From: a bacterium
Lineage (GTDB): Bacteria; Vulcanimicrobiota; Vulcanimicrobiia; Eremiobacterales; Eremiobacteraceae
Assembly (NCBI GenBank): GCA_902812405.1
Contig: CADDZI010000004.1
Location: forward strand, 1 to 64,000
Direction of reading: 5' to 3'
DNA length: 64,000 bases
A program made the position numbers and the translations under genes. Numbering within the stretch: position 1 is the first letter of the stretch; the number at the start of each line of letters is the position of its first letter. The notes beneath the pieces were generated by a model, which had not been told where the DNA came from, ran no database searches, and worked only from the letters and a program-made list of their open reading frames with translations. Positions 26,343-34,945 of the stretch are shown piece after piece.

Positions 26343-27740
26343 TCAACGCATGATGGCGTAATGGCGCCTGAGCAGGGGTAAGGTCCCGGACGGGCACGCC
26401 GCAGTGCCCACTTGGCAAGCGGCGGCGGAGATGGTGATGTCGGTTTCGCCATGTGCAGCCTTGAACGCAGGCGACGGATTGCCCAGGCTGTTCGGGTACG
26501 ATATGCCGTACGCATCGTAGTCGAATCCGATCACCTGGATCACAATCTGGTCCGCGCTCGTGGAGGTGCCGCCGTTGGCGGCGGTATTTTGCGCGGCTGT
26601 GCACACCGAGGGCACCGTTCCGGGCGCGGCACCGTTTGGATGGAGACTAGACGGCGCCGTGGGCCCGATTGTGTCGGGCAGGGTCAGCGTTCCCGAGCTG
26701 GTTGTTTCGATCGTGTAGTAGACGGGCGTCCCTGTGCTAGCCCACCCGTTGCAGCTTATGCCGCTGGTTGGTCCGTAGTCGACGATTTGGAGGTACGCCT
26801 CCGTGGCGCCCGCGGGCATGGTGAACGCGAATGTGCCGCCGCCGGCGGTGTCTGGAGTGTATGCCGGAGCCGTGGCGGTCCCGAGCACCGTCAGCGATGC
26901 CGGCAGCGTGAAACTGGCGGTCTTCGTTACGGTGCCGGTATTTGCCGGGACCGAGACGCTCAGCGAGTAGCTGCCGCCCGCCACCGGCGCAATGCCCGCG
27001 AACACGTCGATCCCTTCGCTCACGCCGGCGGTTCCGGCGGGCTCATTGTTGGAGGTGCTTCCCACGACCGAATCCGGATTGCCGGCCAGCTGGAATGCCG
27101 GCGGCCCGCCCCAAGGCACGAACACGTTGGGGTCAGTCCCGCTCCCACCGTATGCGGCGAACGTTCCCAGATCGTAAAGCGGCACCGGGTAGGGGGCTAC
27201 TTGAAACGGCGTCCCCGTGCTCCCGGGTGCCGGCGGTGTGAAGTCACCCTGGCCGGTGGCATTGAACGGCTCGATGCCCAGACCAAAAGCGCCTCCCGAC
27301 TGACCGAACGTGCTGAGTCCGTTCCCGCCCGGGGCGCAATTCGCTCCGGGATTTTGCGTCGTGGAACCAATGATGCTTTTGCCGACTTCGCCGGGGGCGG
27401 GACCCGTGCCGGCAAATGAGCAGCCGTCAAAAGAGGCCGCAGCGGAACCTGCCGGCCCCGCGATGGGGGCCGGCAGGGTGAGCGTAGGTGAATTGAGCAG
27501 CGAGCCGCTGTCGCCGGGGTGAAAGCCGCCCTCCGGCTGCCGGTAGGTCACGACGACGTTGAGCGCCGTCGAGGTGCCGTATAAATTCGCCGTGCCGACG
27601 GCGAACTGCAACACGTTAGCTGCCAGGTTGGCGGTGTTTGAGGGAGTCAGCGGATTGCCGCCGCTGGCTCCGCAGCCCCCCAGGGCCAAAGCGGTTGCCG
27701 TGCATACCGCGCAGCCGATGAGCGTTCGTATGTTTCTCAT
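26343..27740 (-). CDS. Exported lipoprotein, function unknown
   Basis: About 465 aa. The signal peptide MRNIRTLIGCAVCTATALAL is followed by the lipobox GGCG. The mature protein is rich in Gly, Ala, Thr and Pro, with few charged residues, Ig-like beta stretches (GGSYSLSVSVPANTGTVTKT, TFAFTMPAGATEAYLQIVDY) and several Cys. ATG at 27738-27740 is preferred because GGTGG precedes it; a GTG nine bases upstream is possible. It begins about 12 nt after the TonB receptor stop, so they form an operon; it is probably a surface partner of that receptor. Confidence 0.75.
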   Translation of the reverse strand: MRNIRTLIGCAVCTATALALGGCGASGGNPLTPSNTANLAANVLQFAVGTANLYGTSTALNVVVTYRQPEGGFHPGDSGSLLNSPTLTLPAPIAGPAGSAAASFDGCSFAGTGPAPGEVGKSIIGSTTQNPGANCAPGGNGLSTFGQSGGAFGLGIEPFNATGQGDFTPPAPGSTGTPFQVAPYPVPLYDLGTFAAYGGSGTDPNVFVPWGGPPAFQLAGNPDSVVGSTSNNEPAGTAGVSEGIDVFAGIAPVAGGSYSLSVSVPANTGTVTKTASFTLPASLTVLGTATAPAYTPDTAGGGTFAFTMPAGATEAYLQIVDYGPTSGISCNGWASTGTPVYYTIETTSSGTLTLPDTIGPTAPSSLHPNGAAPGTVPSVCTAAQNTAANGGTSTSADQIVIQVIGFDYDAYGISYPNSLGNPSPAFKAAHGETDITISAAACQVGTAACPSGTLPLLRRHYAIMR

Positions 27741-27752
27741 GCTCGCCACCCG

Positions 27753-30700
27753 TCACAGCGCCCACTGGTAGTAGAACTGTACGTTGAAGGGCTGGATCGG
27801 ACCAAACGTGGGCACTCCCGTAAAGTTGCCGTTCGACAAAAGATACGCGCCGTTGGTGAACGCGTAGCTGTCTTTGGGAACGGTCGGATAGCAGCCGCGG
27901 ATATTCGGCCCGGTCTGGTTAATGCACGAGTTCACACCGGTCTGCGGCCCGGAGAGACCGTTCGCCACCGGCTGGTACCACGTATTGATGGCGGGCACCG
28001 AGTTGACCCACGCGTTGCCGAAGAGGTTCACCAGTTGCACGCCCATCGTGCTGCGCCCGTGCCGGTATTGCAGTGTGAGGTTGCCGTACACGTTGTAGTG
28101 TGACAGGATGCCGCCGTTCATCGCGGTGGCCGGCGTGCCGCGGGTCGCCGCGATGTTCGGGTTGGTCACGCTGCCCGGATACGCCGGATCGTAGTAGTTG
28201 GTCGAGATGCTCGAGCCCGGGCTGGAGCCGATCAAGCTCGATTGACCCGGCGTAATGCCCGCTCCCATGTCGATTTGCGGCACGTTGGCGTAGTGCAAGC
28301 AGACCCCGCTGGGCGCAAACAGCAGGCAGCCCGCAATGAGGTTGCCAGCGCTGTACGGATAGCCGATGTTGACCTCCACTTGCGGACTGATGCTGAAGCC
28401 GTCGCGGAAGTTTTCCACCCCTCCGATACGCAGCGCGAACGGGGAGACGTATCCGGCACGGTAGACGTCGCCCAGCTGCAGCGAGGCCAGTGATTGCAGC
28501 GGGACGGTCGTCTCGGCTACTGTGAAGGGTGGCGTGCTGCTGAGCACGTTCTGGTACGTCGCGGCAAAGAAACCGGAGAAGCCCAGCGCGCGCTGCGGCG
28601 TCGTCACACCCACCTCAACGCCGGTCGTCTTGTTGAACCCCTTGTTCGAGATCGCGAAGATACCGAGCACGGGGTTGAGCAGGTAGAAGGTCGGCAGGCT
28701 GGTGCCTTCCTTGAAGAATGGTGTCACGCGTAGCCCCCAGCCGTTGGCGAAGAGATGGTTGTAGCTCAAGTCGTAGTTGGTGTAGACGGCCGGCGGAAGG
28801 TTCTCGGCATCGGGCGCTTCAAGGTTGTCGCCCTCCCAGTACAGCTGTGCACCGTAGGACGGGCACGGGAACACCTGGGTCCCGAACGCAGGCGAGGTCC
28901 AGCCACACGTCGCGCCCGGCTTGGGCGGAATCTTCATGTACGGGGCCAACCCATACGCGTAAAAAGGTGTTCCGCCGGTCTGCGCATCGGAGAAGACCGC
29001 AGAGCGCCCGTACCCAACCCGGATGGCGTCGTTTGGTCCCATCTGCCACGAGATCGCGCCGCGGGGCTGCAACACCGTGGGTTCGGTGAGCCACAAAGCG
29101 GCGGGGATGTCGAACGGATTGGTGATGCGCACGGTGTTGCCGGCCGGACACGGAAATACCTGCACGCTGCAGCCGGTCGGCGGGACCCCCTGACCGTATG
29201 CGTCGAGCTGGCTGAACCAGTGCCGGATCTGCCCTTCGTCGCGGACGCCGAGGTCAAGTCGCAGGCGGTCGTTGGGGTTGTACTGGAAGCGAATTCCGGT
29301 GCCCCAGTTCTGGAACGTTGACTTGTTGTAGTTGATGCCCCAACTGGGCATGCGCGGTAGGCAGCTGGGTGCTGGTCCGGACGTCCAGCTGACTCCTGGG
29401 CAGAAGATGTTGAAGATGTAGCCGCCCGGCAGCCAATCGCTTGGGTCCGGCTGATTCATGAGCCCAGTGCCGAACAAGCCGATCATGGTGAGCTGCGGCT
29501 CAAAGGTTGTGAACTCGGGGTAGAGCACGTTGTACTGGCCGTTGAGCGTGACGGTGAGGTTCGAGCCGAACTGGTGGAGGACGTCCAGATTCGTGCCGAC
29601 GGTTTGCCCTCCCGTGTAGCCCGCCGCCGAGATGCCTGGGAAACCGCTGCCCCACGGGCCGAGCGTGTACTGGTCGTCGAAGTTCTGGAGGTCATTCCAA
29701 TTGTAGTAGCGCAACGCCACATACGTGGTGGGCGAGACGTTGTTGTCGTACTCCAGCTTCAAAAACGTGGTCTGATTGGAGAAATTCTGCTGGGGCGAGG
29801 AGATGGGGGCGTTCACCGTCGGTACGCCCGGCCCTAGACCGATCAGGCTCGCGTATTGCTGCGGCGTATACCCCGTCAAGAACTGCAGCAGCCCTTGGGT
29901 AAGCTGGTCGTACGGGTAGTAGACGAGCGCGCACGGATCCGTCACCGGATTGTAGCGCCCGCCGCAGCCCGTGACGCCTTGGTAGCCTTGCTGTTCGATG
30001 TTCGTGTAGAGGATCTGCAACTGCTGGGTGAGGCCGCCTCCGAATTTGACGAAGAAGTTGTTGGTGAGCTGGTCGTTCATCAGGTACGTCGTTGCGAAAT
30101 AGTTCCCGTATTCGTTGATGGGGGTAAAGTGATATCCGTTGTAAGGGGCGGAACGCTCGCCGTTATACGCGATGTATTCGGAAAACCGATCGTTCGGGGT
30201 CGAAAAGCCGTAGTTGAACGCCGCCTGGTGATAGAAATTGGGACCGCCCACGCCGAAATTGAGGATTCCGGATCCCGGCCCGGCGCCGCGCTGAGGGATG
30301 ACGTTGATGACGCCGGAACCCACTTCGCCTTGCGTCGCGTCGCCCGCGCCCTCCACGACCTGGATTGAAGCCGCACCGTTCATGAGGCCGTTCGAGCCGT
30401 TGAGGCCCAAAAACGGCTCTTTGAACGGCACGCCGTCGTATTGATAGCCGACCTCGGCCGCAGCTCCGCCGCGTATGGTCACCGATGACGAAAACGGCGT
30501 ATTGTTGTTCGTCAACGTCACGCCGGGAATCGCCAGCAGCGCCGCGTTCTCGTTGCTGGACCCTTCTCTGCCAGTCGATTGCGCAATTTGCTGCGTATTG
30601 ACGGTGTAGGCGTCGGTGGTCTGCGTGGGCTGGTAGGCGCTGGCGACGCCGCCTACCACCACCCGCCCTAGCGTCTTGATCTGGTGCGCCAGTGCCACTG

Positions 30701-31061
30701 TGCCGACCGAGTTGGTTTGGTCGCCGAAGACCGTGACACCCGCGATAACTCTCGGCTCGTAACCTGCCGCGCGAATGGTCACCGTGTAGGTGTCCACGCT
30801 CATGCCGAGTATGGTGAAGGACCCCTTGGAGTCGGTGGTGGCGGTGTATCTGCCGCTGGGAGACACCGCGGTCACGATCGCCCCCGCAATGGGAGCTCTG
30901 GTATCGGCATTCACCACGATACCGTCCAACGTGCCGTACACGCCACCGGCAGCGAGGACCCTATCGGACACGATACCTATCAGAACCGCAGAGCAGAAAA
31001 TTGCACAGACTACCCGCAACAGGGCGACGCGCCGCCGCCTACCTACAGCCTCGTTTCGCAT
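27753..31061 (-). CDS. TonB-dependent receptor with carboxypeptidase-regulatory-like N-domain
   Basis: An 1102-aa outer-membrane receptor. Signal peptide (LLRVVCAIFCSAVLIGIVSD), a CarboxypepD_reg-like beta-sandwich (TLDGIVVNADTRAPIAGAIV, to about 125), then the plug (NENAALLAIPGVTLTNNNT, SVTIRGGAAAEVGYQYDGVP, IQVVEGAGDATQGEVGSGVI) and a barrel of about 850 residues with many aromatic strands. It ends QFYYQWAL. Ligand unknown. GAGGAAG precedes the ATG. The SusC-like N-domain plus an adjacent lipoprotein suggests uptake of a large substrate, though the lipoprotein is not visibly SusD. Confidence 0.93.
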   Translation of the reverse strand: MRNEAVGRRRRVALLRVVCAIFCSAVLIGIVSDRVLAAGGVYGTLDGIVVNADTRAPIAGAIVTAVSPSGRYTATTDSKGSFTILGMSVDTYTVTIRAAGYEPRVIAGVTVFGDQTNSVGTVALAHQIKTLGRVVVGGVASAYQPTQTTDAYTVNTQQIAQSTGREGSSNENAALLAIPGVTLTNNNTPFSSSVTIRGGAAAEVGYQYDGVPFKEPFLGLNGSNGLMNGAASIQVVEGAGDATQGEVGSGVINVIPQRGAGPGSGILNFGVGGPNFYHQAAFNYGFSTPNDRFSEYIAYNGERSAPYNGYHFTPINEYGNYFATTYLMNDQLTNNFFVKFGGGLTQQLQILYTNIEQQGYQGVTGCGGRYNPVTDPCALVYYPYDQLTQGLLQFLTGYTPQQYASLIGLGPGVPTVNAPISSPQQNFSNQTTFLKLEYDNNVSPTTYVALRYYNWNDLQNFDDQYTLGPWGSGFPGISAAGYTGGQTVGTNLDVLHQFGSNLTVTLNGQYNVLYPEFTTFEPQLTMIGLFGTGLMNQPDPSDWLPGGYIFNIFCPGVSWTSGPAPSCLPRMPSWGINYNKSTFQNWGTGIRFQYNPNDRLRLDLGVRDEGQIRHWFSQLDAYGQGVPPTGCSVQVFPCPAGNTVRITNPFDIPAALWLTEPTVLQPRGAISWQMGPNDAIRVGYGRSAVFSDAQTGGTPFYAYGLAPYMKIPPKPGATCGWTSPAFGTQVFPCPSYGAQLYWEGDNLEAPDAENLPPAVYTNYDLSYNHLFANGWGLRVTPFFKEGTSLPTFYLLNPVLGIFAISNKGFNKTTGVEVGVTTPQRALGFSGFFAATYQNVLSSTPPFTVAETTVPLQSLASLQLGDVYRAGYVSPFALRIGGVENFRDGFSISPQVEVNIGYPYSAGNLIAGCLLFAPSGVCLHYANVPQIDMGAGITPGQSSLIGSSPGSSISTNYYDPAYPGSVTNPNIAATRGTPATAMNGGILSHYNVYGNLTLQYRHGRSTMGVQLVNLFGNAWVNSVPAINTWYQPVANGLSGPQTGVNSCINQTGPNIRGCYPTVPKDSYAFTNGAYLLSNGNFTGVPTFGPIQPFNVQFYYQWAL

Positions 31062-31371
31062 CGCATCATCTTCCTCTCTGGCTGCAAATGGGCAAACGCG
31101 ACCAAGAGCCGTCTAGCAGTCTAGGGCTCTCATCGCGTTTCGTTATTGAGGTACCGCATTCGCTCTCGCTCATGCCTGTCACGCTTCCCGAGAGCAACAA
31201 GTAGGCGAATCGTTCTGTGCGCTTGGGGCATGCCCCTTCCGGGGGTGTTCGGCGGCGTGAAGTGCCGAGACCTGTGCGCGGCGCTCGCCGCAATCCAACA
31301 CGCCGCCGCGTAGCGCCCGACCGAAGGTTGCTGTGTGTGGCGACCGCAGGTCGCCCGCCCCCAACCGTATC
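31062..31371. other. Leader and promoter region of the TonB receptor
   Basis: About 310 bp without a gene. Near the receptor is a stem-loop (AGAGCC at about 31107, GGCTCT at about 31125, in the 5' leader), and at 31225-31236 a perfect 12-bp palindrome GGGGCATGCCCC. No riboswitch family recognised. Confidence 0.5.
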
Positions 31372-32107
31372 TTAGCAAGGCATCCGCTGCGATTGAAGTC
31401 GCCACGCCGGACATGACATGTGAAACGTGTCTCGATCTCGGGCGTCGTCACGGTGCACGTCGGCGGAACGCGCTGCTCGCCGCATTCCGACCCGGCGCCG
31501 CAGCAAAAAGTAAAAACCCAAAAGCCGCTCGAGAAACTCATCTGCCTTCTTGCTGCGGTCGTTATACGCGATTGCTTCCTTGCCGATGAGGAGCGTCATG
31601 TATGCCAGCTTGGCTCGCTCATCGCCGGTCATTTCGTGGCGGTAGTTCGGATTGAAGGTGTTGACCTGCACGATGCCGCCCCCAAAAGCGGCTGTGCCGC
31701 GCTGCGCCGTCCTCGAATGGAAGCTCCTGGTAGTTGATGCGAAAGCCGCCCGGCCGCTCGCGATCTCCCGGCTCCGAGGATCGCTCGCCCGTGCTTTTGC
31801 CGTGAGGCGCGCTGCGGCCGCTAGCCTCCGGCTGCCGCTGGACCGAGCGCGCCCTGCCGCCTGGAAACTCGAGGTCGCAAAACTCGTCCAAGCTCAAAAT
31901 CTCGCGAGCCAGCTCCAGGGCGCGTCGCGACAGCGCAGACAGCGTTTTCTCGTCCTCGCGCCGCCGGAACTCGGCTAGTTCGGCTTCGAGGGTCGGACGG
32001 ACTTTGTCGAGGGCGTCCAAGAAAGCCACCCACTCCTCGAGCTTTTCAACCCCGACGGATCCTTGAAGCCAGACGTGGCTGCGGCGGCGCCCCGGGGAGA
32101 AGACTAC
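31372..32107 (-). pseudogene. Frameshifted C-terminal remnant of an unidentified protein
   Basis: Two minus-strand frames join if one T is removed from the TTTT run near 31685. The first reads [20 protein letters not shown] ... RINYQELPFEDGAARHSRF. The second continues GGGIVQVNTFNPNYRHEMTG ... FLERLLGFYFLLRRRVG. The composition is that of a normal protein and the tail recalls C-termini of GHKL ATPase-like proteins, but I cannot name the family firmly. The 5' part is missing: homology stops near 32107, where a phosphoketolase fragment on the other strand begins. Confidence 0.6.
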
Positions 32108-32112
32108 GCGGT

Positions 32113-32247
32113 CATCGTCTGGATGCCGACTTTGACGTGACGGAGCGCTTTCTCGACCATGTCGTCAACAAAAAAACCGACTTCGTGCGCGTGTACCTGC
32201 CGCCCGATGCCAACACCCTGCTCTGCGTTGCAGACCATTGCTGCCTC
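32113..32247 (+). pseudogene. Phosphoketolase fragment
   Basis: About 45 codons in one frame read [20 protein letters not shown] then [15 protein letters not shown]. This matches the well-conserved HVVNKK...[19 protein letters not shown] segment of D-xylulose-5-phosphate/fructose-6-phosphate phosphoketolase. Nothing upstream or downstream continues the enzyme (family length about 800 aa). It is a relic. Confidence 0.75.
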
Positions 32248-32249
32248 TC

Positions 32250-32549
32250 GCCGGCACCGATGCGCGAGCGCGCCAAGCCGTCGATCTATTCATCTGCCAA
32301 CTCGTGAAGCACCTGGGAGCGATGATGCCGTTCTCGGAGGACTCGATGTGCTCGTGTTCAGAGGCGGTATTGGGGAGCACTCGGGGAGCATTCCGGCGAG
32401 GGCGTATTCGGCCTTGAGCTAGGTCGGACTCATCGTGATCGAAGAGGCAAATGCACGGGGAGCAGAAATCATCTCACAACCTGACAGTCGCGTCGACGTG
32501 CGAGGGATGCGATCGGACGAGAACTACGTGATTCGCCCGGCACACAGCC
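32250..32549 (+). pseudogene. Acetate kinase C-terminal fragment, frameshifted
   Basis: Three consecutive frame segments match acetate kinase in order: [20 protein letters not shown], then AVLGGLDVLVFRGGIGEHSG, then NARGAEIISQPDSRVDV with DENYVIRPAHS. They are separated by frameshifts near 32320 and a TAG near 32418. The N-terminal two thirds are absent. It directly follows the phosphoketolase fragment. The two enzymes act consecutively through acetyl phosphate, so this is probably one decayed operon. Confidence 0.75.
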
Positions 32550-32838
32550 GACACGATCCAGGCCCATCCAGGCGCTATCGTAATCTTCCGCCGAGCGCAC
32601 CGTAAGCGTGCTGTCGAAGACAGGGTAGGGACCAGGCGGGGATGGTTCCCAGTGCACCCGCCATGGCTGATCGAGGTGTCTGGGGATCCGTGGCCGGTGC
32701 GAACGTCACCGCAACGTCCTTTTCCACGTTCAATTCACCCGGAATCTTCACCCGCAGGCGCATAGACTGGGTTCCCCTCGTCTGGTCTGACCAGTGATTG
32801 CGGATGCAAGGTAGCGGCGTGCCTGGGAATACGGGCAC
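32529..32838 (-). pseudogene. Decayed paralogue of the 34454-34945 protein
   Basis: Frame one reads MRLRVKIPGELNVEKDVAVT then FAPATDPQ. After a shift near 32660 another frame reads RVHWEPSPPGPYPVFDSTLT then VRSAEDYDSAW. The WEP-x4-(F/Y)P-x-F pattern matches ISWEPAGGGVFPRFKGSLGV of the intact gene at 34454, and the upstream segments align in order too. Confidence 0.55.
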
Positions 32839-32968
32839 GCAATCAGCCGAGTTTCAATCACGTCTGGGATCACAACCCCCCGCAGCAGACATCTTCGCAG
32901 AACGTCGCCCAAGTCATGTAGGTGATGAGTCGCAGAGGAACGTGGGGTCAGTGCACTGACGGTGCAGA

Positions 32969-33053
32969 GAGGCTCACGGCAACAAGCGCCGCGTCGTCGT
33001 GCAAAGCGGTTGACGTTACTGGGCGTCAGGACTCGGACTGGGCGTTGGGATCT
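32969..33053 (+). repeat. Dispersed 3'-end repeat, copy b (full length)
   Basis: 85 bp from GAGGCTCACGGCAACAAGCG to CTGGGCGTTGGGATCT. The left 54 bp match copy c (40955-41008) and the right 70 bp match copy a (26140-26207). Its minus strand supplies the last residues (DPNAQSES) and stop of the response regulator. Confidence 0.85.
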
Positions 33054-33769
33054 TTCGCCATTTTGTATCCCACGCCGAAGACCGTCAGCAGATAACGCGG
33101 GTTGCTGGGGTCAGCCTCTATCTTACGGCGTATGTTCGCGATATGACGATCGATTGTACGCTCGAAGACCTCGAGGTCTTCGCCCTTTGCCTGGTCGAGC
33201 AAGTGCGTGCGGGTGAAGGTCCGCCCCGGGTGGGCCACCAGAATCTCTAGGATGCGAAATTCCGTCGGTGTCAGGTTCACTTCACGGCCGTCGACGGTCA
33301 CGACGTGCTCCTCGGTATCGATCTCTAAACGCCCGATGACGAGGCGACGACCTGCGCTGCCAGCTTCGGCTGACGATACACGAGCCGGTGCCGCCGGCAG
33401 CGAGCGCTCCAAACGTCGCAGCACCGTTTTGACGCGCGCTACGACTTCGCGCGGACTGAACGGCTTGACGATGTAATCGTCCGCACCGAGCTCCAAGCCG
33501 AGCACTCGGTCTACCTCCTCGGCGCGCGCCGTGAGCATGATGATGGGCGTGTCGGCGTGTGCTCGTAGGCGATGGAAGACGTCCACACCTGAAAGTCCCG
33601 GTAACTTCAGGTCCAAGATGACCAGATCGGGTCGCTCGGTTTTGAACTTCTCGACGGCCGCCAAGCCGTCATACGCCTTGACGACGGTAAAGTCTTCGTC
33701 GGCGAGATAACGCTCCAGTATCCCAGCGATCTCCGGCTCATCATCCACAACAAGGATTTTACCAGCCAT
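33026..33769 (-). CDS. OmpR/PhoB-family response regulator
   Basis: A 247-aa two-component regulator. Receiver domain (1-120): acidic pocket VVDDEPE, phospho-acceptor Asp in LVILDLKLPG (about residue 53), Thr in IIMLTARAEE, Lys in DYIVKPFSP. A linker precedes the winged-helix domain (LTPTEFRILEILVAHPGRTF, TIDRHIANIRRKIEADPSNP, RYLLTVFGVGYKM). The terminal DPNAQSES comes from a dispersed repeat. The start is 2 nt after a small coupled ORF. A candidate partner is the kinase at 36015. Confidence 0.93.
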   Translation of the reverse strand: MAGKILVVDDEPEIAGILERYLADEDFTVVKAYDGLAAVEKFKTERPDLVILDLKLPGLSGVDVFHRLRAHADTPIIMLTARAEEVDRVLGLELGADDYIVKPFSPREVVARVKTVLRRLERSLPAAPARVSSAEAGSAGRRLVIGRLEIDTEEHVVTVDGREVNLTPTEFRILEILVAHPGRTFTRTHLLDQAKGEDLEVFERTIDRHIANIRRKIEADPSNPRYLLTVFGVGYKMAKDPNAQSES

Positions 33770-33771
33770 GA

Positions 33772-33960
33772 CTACCCTCGACCGTGTGGAGGCGGTCCAG
33801 CCATTCCTCCCGGCGCGGTGATCTTGGGGTTATCAAGCAGTCTGGCGGCAGCCGATAGAACCGAGTTGGCGATAGGAACTCCCCAGGCTGGACCGGTGAC
33901 GCCCACTACGCCGCAGGCCGGCGGTGCTGCGACAATGATGGAGAGACGCGCACAGCTCAT
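33772..33960 (-). CDS. Small hydrophobic ORF coupled to the response regulator
   Basis: 62 codons starting MSCARLSIIVAAPPACGVVG, with a hydrophobic first half and a Pro/Gly-rich tail. Support is indirect: AAGGAG lies 8 nt before the ATG, and the stop is 2 nt before the regulator ATG, as in a leader or coupled gene. No family recognised. It could be a leader peptide. Confidence 0.4.
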   Translation of the reverse strand: MSCARLSIIVAAPPACGVVGVTGPAWGVPIANSVLSAAARLLDNPKITAPGGMAGPPPHGRG

Positions 33961-34453
33961 CGTGCTTCTCCTTGTCTCCCGCTTGCCGCGCCAGAGAACG
34001 TGTCCCTTTGGAGCGTCGCTGCACCAGCCAGCGCCCCGCTGTGACTCGGCTTGGCGGAACTTCAACCCCGCTTTGCACCACCGCCTTGCTGTCGCATATC
34101 TCCCTGACTCCGGGGAAGTGGCTTACCTCCAAAAGGACGCCTTGCCTGCGGCTCTTTGGGAGGAAAGTCTTTCTTCACGAACCCTTCCTAAAGGCTGCCC
34201 AATCTGCGAGCAGGCTTTGGTCACAAGGGCACGCCCCAGCTATGGAAACGCAGGAAATCTCGATCCTCCCGATGTCCTCCCCTGAAGGCGCGGATAGGAT
34301 AGCCGGGTGATTTGCAGGCTTCCACCCGGCACGTGCGCGTCTATGCCCGCCAGGCGCATCCAGATCCGGGTGGGCGCAGAAAGTTGGGCACCTTTGGCAC
34401 CCGAAAAACGACCCCGCAGCACACGCGCGGCATGCAACACGTCCAGCGCACAC
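33961..34453. other. Gene-free stretch in decayed zone
   Basis: About 490 bp. Both strands have only short, compositionally odd open frames and no recognisable domain. Likely promoter sequence of the small ORF and regulator on one side plus degraded sequence. Confidence 0.45.
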
Positions 34454-34945
34454 ATGGGTAGTATTCATGAGCGAGTCACCGCACACGTGCCCTTTTCCCG
34501 CGCACCAGAGTACCTGGGGGGCTACATCCGTGATGTTCAATCCCACAGTGGCAGGATCATACTCTCGGTTAAGCTGCCTCTTGAGCGCGTGGGCGTCGAC
34601 CGTTGCCCAGAACTATCAAAAGCGATGTGTGTCTACTTCGGCCCATCCCATGCCGCCCACGGTCCCGCTCACCGAACGGCAATCTCTTGGGAGCCTGCAG
34701 GCGGCGGAGTATTTCCCCGTTTCAAAGGATCCCTTGGCGTGGAAGCTGGTGAGCGCGGCGAGTGCTGCCACCTCACGCTTGAGGGTGATTATGACCCACC
34801 CGTGGGGCGTATCGGTGATGCATTCGACGTGCTGCTGGGCCGGCACATCGCGCGGGTGACCGCCCGCAACCTCTTGGACGAGATCACGATGATGATGGAA
34901 TCCCTGCACGGCCATCGGCTTCCTCCACGCCGGGAAAGATCATGA
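34454..34945 (+). CDS. Conserved hypothetical protein, possible SRPBCC-like
   Basis: A 163-aa protein without signal peptide. Middle: IILSVKLPLERVGVDRCPEL, AISWEPAGGGVFPRFKGSLG. End: LEGDYDPPVGRIGDAFDVLL then GRHIARVTARNLLDEI, a beta-sheet followed by a long C-terminal helix, as in START/SRPBCC folds. The fold guess is inference. The TGA overlaps the ATG of the hemN pseudogene (ATGA), so the two once formed an operon. A decayed paralogue lies at 32529-32838. Weak ribosome site; it might be decaying too. Confidence 0.55.
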   Translation: MGSIHERVTAHVPFSRAPEYLGGYIRDVQSHSGRIILSVKLPLERVGVDRCPELSKAMCVYFGPSHAAHGPAHRTAISWEPAGGGVFPRFKGSLGVEAGERGECCHLTLEGDYDPPVGRIGDAFDVLLGRHIARVTARNLLDEITMMMESLHGHRLPPRRERS

